From: Diacronema lutheri
Taxonomy: Eukaryota > Haptophyta > Pavlovophyceae > Pavlovales > Pavlovaceae
DNA length: 64,000 bases
Assembly (NCBI GenBank): GCA_019448385.1
Contig: JAGTXO010000003.1
Span: 1,302,001 to 1,366,000 of the forward strand
Direction: 5' to 3'
Below are positions 59,847-64,000 of the stretch, piece by piece; the first letter of the stretch is position 1, and each line of letters begins with the position of its first letter. Made by a program: the position numbers and the translations under genes. Below the pieces are notes generated by a model. That model saw nothing but the letters and a program-made list of their open reading frames with translations. It made no database searches and had not been told where the DNA came from.

Positions 59847-61969
59847 ATGGATGAGACGCACGACGATCGCGCCACGGCGCCTGAGCACCGGCCGACGGAG
59901 GACACGTCGAACGACCAAGACGTTGCGCTCCACCAGATCAACCCGCAGCCCGTATTCATGCAGGAGACGGTGCAGCGCGTGCCGCCGACGTCGCAGTCGC
60001 GCCGCGAGTTCTCGATCAAGGGCCTGCCGCTCGACCATGCCGCGGCGCGCGACACGGAGGACGATGTCGAGGCGGTGAAGCAGCCCACCGATGAGGCGGC
60101 GACGATGGACCTCGCTGTCGGCGAGGCCGATCTCGGCGGCGCGATGCCGCACGACGGCCTCCCGCCGCCGCTCCAGTATTCGGGCAAGCCGTTCCGCGCG
60201 CTCTGGATTGACCTCAAGCGCAAGTCGCGCGACTACCGCACGGACTGGACGGACGCGTTCTTGCCCGAGAACCTGTCCATCGTCATGTCGGCCACGCTCT
60301 TCATCTTCTTTGCCTGCCTCGCGCCCGCGCTCGCCTTTGGCGCCATCTACGACACGATGTCCCGCGGGCAGATTGGCATCACCGAGACGCTGATGGCGAC
60401 GGGCATCACGGGCATCATCAACGCCTTCTTCAGCGGGCAGGCGCTGACGATCCAGGGCCCGACCGGCCCCGAGCTCGCCTACCTCTCCATGCTCTTCTCG
60501 CTGTGCGCCACCTTCGACATCGAGTTCCTGCCGGCCAAGTTTTGGGCGGGCCTGTGGACGTCGCTCATGACGATCGCGTACACGCTCCTCGAGTGGTGCT
60601 GCTTCATCAACAAGGTGACGCGCTTCACGGAGGAGATCTTCTCGGCGATGATCTCGCTCATCGAGATCGTCGCCGGCTCGACCAACGTCGTGCGCATCTT
60701 CCTCAACACAAAGATGAGCATCGCCGCGAAGCTCTACTCGGTGATCATCGTCGCGCTCACGTATGTGATGGCCGTCAAGTTCCGCGAGCTGCGCTCGAGC
60801 GACTGGCTGACGGCGGCGTGGCGCAAGCAGCTGGCCAACTACGGCGTGTCGATCACGATCATCTCGCTCACCATCATCTCGTCGCTCGTCACGCCCGTCT
60901 TTGGCATCACCGACGTGACGTACCTCAACGTGCCAGACACGATCGCGCCGACGTGGACCGACCCGACGACCAACGCGCGCCGAGCGTGGTTCGTCAAGGC
61001 GGGCGGGTACGAGAAGACGTTCCCAGTGTGGGCCATCTTCTTCATGATCGTGCCCGCGATCGGCGGCTGCCTCCTCGGCTATCTCGACCAGAACCTGACC
61101 GAGGTGCTCGTCAACCGCAAGGACCGCATGTTCAAGAAGCTGCCTGCGTACCACCTGAGCAACATGGTGCGCGGCGCATGCGCACGCGCGTCGCGCACGC
61201 CACGCCCCGCGCGCCCGCTCAAACGTCAATGCCGCCGCGCCTCGACTTGCCTCAGGTCGTCGGCTGCCTCCTCTACCCGATCTGCGCGCTGCTCGGCCTG
61301 CCGGCGTGCCACCCGGCCACCGTCCGGTCGCTCGCGCACGTGATGGCGCTCACCTCGACCGAGGTCGTGCCGCTGCCGGATGGCAAGGGCAACACGGTGC
61401 GCATCACCGGCGTTGCCGAGCAGCGCGTGACGCACCTGCTCATCCACATCCTCATCTTCGTCGCGCTCGCGGCGGGCCCCGTCCTCAAATTCGTGCGCGC
61501 CGCTCGCTTGGCCGCCGCTGCTCGGCGGCGTGGCTCGCCGGGCGGCCCTGCGCTCGCGTGCGCGCCAGCGCCACGACGGCGCTGACACCCGCCCCCACGC
61601 GTGCTTGGCTGTCTCGCGCGCGTGCGGCGCGACGCGCCACAGGTGCCGCAGCCCATCATCATCGGCATCTTCCTCTTCCTCGGCATCTCGTCGATCCGCG
61701 GCAACCAGCTCTTCGACCGCGCGTTCGTGCTTCTCACGTGCGAGCGCGAGCGATGGCCCGGTTACTACTACGTGCAGGACGTCGACCGGCGCGAGATGAC
61801 GCGCTTCACGATCCTGCAGCTCGTGATCACGGCGGTCCTCGTCGCGATCTCGCGCGTCTCGCAGATCGCGATTGCCTTCCCCTTCCTCACCGCGATCTGC
61901 ATCCCGTTCCGCGTGTACATTGTGCCGCGCATGTTCGACGCCAAGGCGCTCGAGGTCCTCGACAAGTAG
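59847..61969 (+). CDS. SLC4-family bicarbonate/anion transporter, copy B (627 aa, 3 exons)
   Basis: ATG 59847 (MDETHDDRATAPEHRPTEDT). Exons 59847-61166, 61256-61492 and 61643-61969; introns 89 and 150 nt, the same sizes and nearly the same sequence as in copy A. The membrane domain carries the same signatures, with small changes such as IYDTMSRG, NAFFSGQ, ELAYLSML and GGYEKTFPVW. Only the first 38 residues are unrelated to copy A; here they are acidic and polar. That cytosolic region and the promoter are where the two copies could differ in control or targeting. Copies face away from each other in inverted order about 6.2 kb apart. Confidence 0.93.
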
Positions 61970-62412
61970 GGCGCCGCGCCACGCCATGCAGCGGCTGGGA
62001 GGCTTTGCCTCGGCCGCAGTGCTGCTGCAGCCAAGCCGACATTTCTCACACGTCGCCGCGCCCGGTGGCCACGCCAATGGTTTATTCGCCCGAGGGCGTT
62101 CTTGTTCGGAATTGATCGAAATACAAAGTACTCATAATAAAAAAGGGCAAAGGTGAATCTTAATCTTCTGCTGTTTTAACGAGAGGCCATACGCAGCTCA
62201 TCCTCGCGCGCCTGCGATTCATCGCTCCGCTCGCCGCGCAGCGCGCGTCCAGTCGCGCGCCCGCGCGCAGTGTCTTCTCCATGCGCTCGCTTGAGGTGGC
62301 GCTCATGGCGCAGGGGGCCGGCGGGCGCTGTTGTGGGTCCCACGGATCAGACTGCACGTTCCATGCGCGTGGCAAAGGATTTCTTGTGGCACGAGACAAC
62401 CTTGTCAGGCTG
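61970..62412. other. Convergent spacer with an AT-rich patch
   Basis: Between the stops of SLC4 copy B (+) and TFIIF-alpha (-). The patch at about 62110-62180 (TCATAATAAAAAAGGGCAAA) is far richer in A/T than the rest and could contain polyadenylation signals. No gene is supported. Confidence 0.45.
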
Positions 62413-63970
62413 TCACTTCAGCACAAGCACTTTGCGCCCGTTGTATTCAATTTGCATCGCGATGGCCATGAGCACCTCGATCACCCAATGGCGAAACTCG
62501 TCAGTCTGCGCCGACGGCTCGCCCTGCAGGTCGGCTCCCAGCTTGCTCATGAATTCCTCCGCCGTCGGCGGGCGCGTCCAGGCCTTGAGCATGCCCACGA
62601 GGTCCGACTCCTGCATGAAGGCTGGCGCGCGCCGTGGCCGCTTGGCAGGCGCGGGCGCGGACGCGACGGCGTGCGACGCCGCCTGGCCGCCGGCGCGCTC
62701 GCGCTTGCCAACCCCGCTCTGGCCCACGCCATTGCGCGCAACAACGGCGGCGCGCTGCGACGGCCCCGCGCCGTCGCCTTCATCATCGCTCTCACGCGCA
62801 TTCGCGCCATCGGCGCGCATCCTTTCGTCCTTGAACGCATCGTCGTCCTCGTCGGCCGCGCGCTCGTCGATTCTCTGGAAGGCGTTCGTTGAGGCGTGCT
62901 GCGCGCCGGCCGCGCCGTCCGCAGCGCCGTCGGCCGTCGCGCGCGCGTCGCCCTCATCGTCTTCCGAGCCCAGCTCCTCCGCGTTCCCTTCGCGCTCCTC
63001 GCTGCATTCGTCGTCTGAAAATTGGTCGCCATCGTCAAAATCAAGTTGCTCACCTTTGTCGGAGTCCTCGCCGAGCTCCTTCTCGAGGCCTGTGTTCATC
63101 CACGCGGCGGCCTCTTCGCCGCCGCCCTCGTACACGTCATTGTCCCCGTCCATCGCATCCGCTCGCGCCTGCCCGCCCGCCCCCACGCCGTCATCGTCGG
63201 AGCCGTCCGCGTCGCGCGCGCCGTCCGCACGGCCCGGACGAGCGCGGCCGCCGCGCGCGCCGCGTTTGTGACCGTCGGCGTCGGCGCGGAGGTAGTTGTC
63301 ATCATCGGTGATGCGCAGTGTATTGATCTCGCCCTCGTCGTTTTGCTCGCCCTCGCGAATCTTCCCCGCGCCCTGCGCCGGTCGGGCCGTGGGCAGGTGC
63401 GTGTCGCGCGTGTCGCGCGTGCGCGAAAAGGTGAGGCGTGCCCGCGCGACGCGGCGCGGCGCGGCGCGGCGCGGCGCGGCGCGGCGCGGCGCGATGCGGC
63501 ACGGCGCAGTGCAGCACCTTGCGCTCTAGGTAGAGGTCGCTCTGCGCATGTCGCGCGCGCATCTTCTCCTCCGCCTCGCGCTGCGCGCGCTCCTGGTCCT
63601 CGCGCTTCATCTCAGCGATCCTCGCGGGCCGCGGCACGAACGTGTACCACTCGTGGCACGGGACCATGCGCAACTCGCCACCGTCGGGCACGAGGAGCAC
63701 GTACTTGTCGCATTGCGACTCCTCGAGCGAGCCCACGTACGTCAGCGGTTCGGGCGCGCGCTGCGGGTGCGGCGCGGTGAGCAGCCATGGGCGCGTCGCC
63801 TCCGCCGCGCCGCGCCGCACGCGCCGCATGATGGCCGTATCGTCGCGCGCCATCGTCACGGTGATGTCCGCGCGCGCGAGGCCCGGATCGACCACCGACG
63901 AGAACCGCGCGACGTGCGTCTTCGCCACGTCGCCGCGGGCCACCACGCGGAGACGGGGCGGCGCGCTCAT
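62413..63970 (-). CDS. TFIIF alpha subunit (RAP74) (470 aa, 2 exons)
   Basis: ATG 63970-63968. Exon 1 63970-63518, intron 63373-63517 (AAG|GTGCTG to GCAG, phase 0), exon 2 63372-62413. The N-terminal part matches the TFIIF-alpha dimerisation region: PWLLTAPHPQ, ESQCDKYVLLVPDGGELRMV, PCHEWYTFVPRP, then a charged helix. A long acidic, Asp/Glu/Gly-rich middle follows, as usual for RAP74, and the C-terminus has the winged-helix block (LVGMLKAWTRPPTAEEFMSK, then VIEVLMAIAMQI). The protein joins RNA polymerase II at promoters and helps start and elongation. The intron contains a GCGGC repeat. Confidence 0.88.
63451..63492. repeat. GCGGC pentanucleotide repeat in the TFIIF-alpha intron
   Basis: Eight perfect GCGGC units within the 145-nt intron (63373-63517). 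It probably contributes to length variation of this intron. Confidence 0.85.
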
Positions 63971-63986
63971 CGTGCGCGCGACAACG
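63971..63986. promoter_or_regulatory. 16-bp gap between divergent start codons
   Basis: The TFIIF-alpha ATG (63970) and an ATG at 63987 in strong context (ACAACGATGG, as in the VIT-like gene) are only 16 bp apart. Confidence 0.4.
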
Positions 63987-64000
63987 ATGGCGGACGGCGC
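63987..64000 (+). CDS. Possible start of a gene cut by the right edge
   Basis: ATG 63987 begins MADG and then the window ends. The start context ACAACGATGG is the same as that of the VIT-like gene at 39427. Too short to identify. Confidence 0.3.

Noticed and set aside
59784-61229. Long antisense open frames (about 450-480 residues) opposite both SLC4 genes
   Set aside because: Both are complements of the transporter exons with Arg/Glu/His-rich shadow composition; similarity between them just follows the SLC4 duplication.
1-64000. tRNA or rRNA genes
   Set aside because: I saw no cloverleaf with A and B boxes or rRNA core sequence while reading, but a covariance-model search was not possible, so absence is not proven.

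Overview
This is nuclear DNA from a eukaryote with very high GC. Genes are split by short introns of about 60-540 nt that mostly begin GTGCGC or GTGAGC and often end in runs of alternating GC rather than in pyrimidines. Families such as elongin C, TFIIF-alpha, a UBE3B/C-like HECT ligase, an EHD ATPase and an Oxa1-type insertase rule out a prokaryote. The likely plastid-directed KsgA and RsmD, a bestrophin and two SLC4 bicarbonate transporters point to a photosynthetic protist. A haptophyte alga, perhaps a pavlovophyte, is my best guess; no marker gene proves it.

Layout. 1-492: end of a gene that starts outside the window. 755-7074: an amphipathic-helix protein (-), an 18-repeat Sel1 plus MYND protein (+) and a bestrophin-like channel (-). 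7.2-9.9 kb: a repeat-rich island in which two inverted arms enclose a thioredoxin-like secretory protein and a GNAT acetyltransferase. 9861-26292: a WW-RRM-RRM protein (-), then one giant gene (+) predicted to encode about 4,873 residues with IQ and Sfi1-like repeats. 26.6-31.4 kb: a USP-like pseudo-deubiquitinase with a CaaX end, a KsgA-type rRNA dimethylase, an ICMT/PEMT-like membrane methyltransferase and an unknown membrane protein. 31.5-43.1 kb: a 3-hydroxyacyl-CoA dehydratase apparently fused to a Rossmann-like domain, EHD ATPase, amino-acid transporter, elongin C, VIT/CCC1 transporter, NFACT-R protein, RsmD and a coiled-coil protein. 43.2-50.9 kb: a weak ORF, HECT ligase, Oxa1/YidC insertase and a damaged RING gene beside a long hairpin. 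51.5-62.0 kb: two SLC4 genes in inverted orientation whose shared 2,009-nt blocks have equal length, enclosing a DUF218 protein, two unknown proteins, a Popeye-domain protein and a thiolase. 62.4-64 kb: TFIIF-alpha and the first bases of a divergent gene.

How the genes may work together. There are no operons. Many neighbours are head-to-head with only 16-114 bp between predicted start codons, so shared promoters are likely. Bestrophin and the two SLC4 proteins could all carry bicarbonate. The dehydratase fusion, thiolase and membrane methyltransferase are lipid related. KsgA, RsmD and possibly the NFACT-R protein suggest organelle translation. Exon joins were worked out by reading frame, splice dinucleotides and family alignment by eye, without transcript data.
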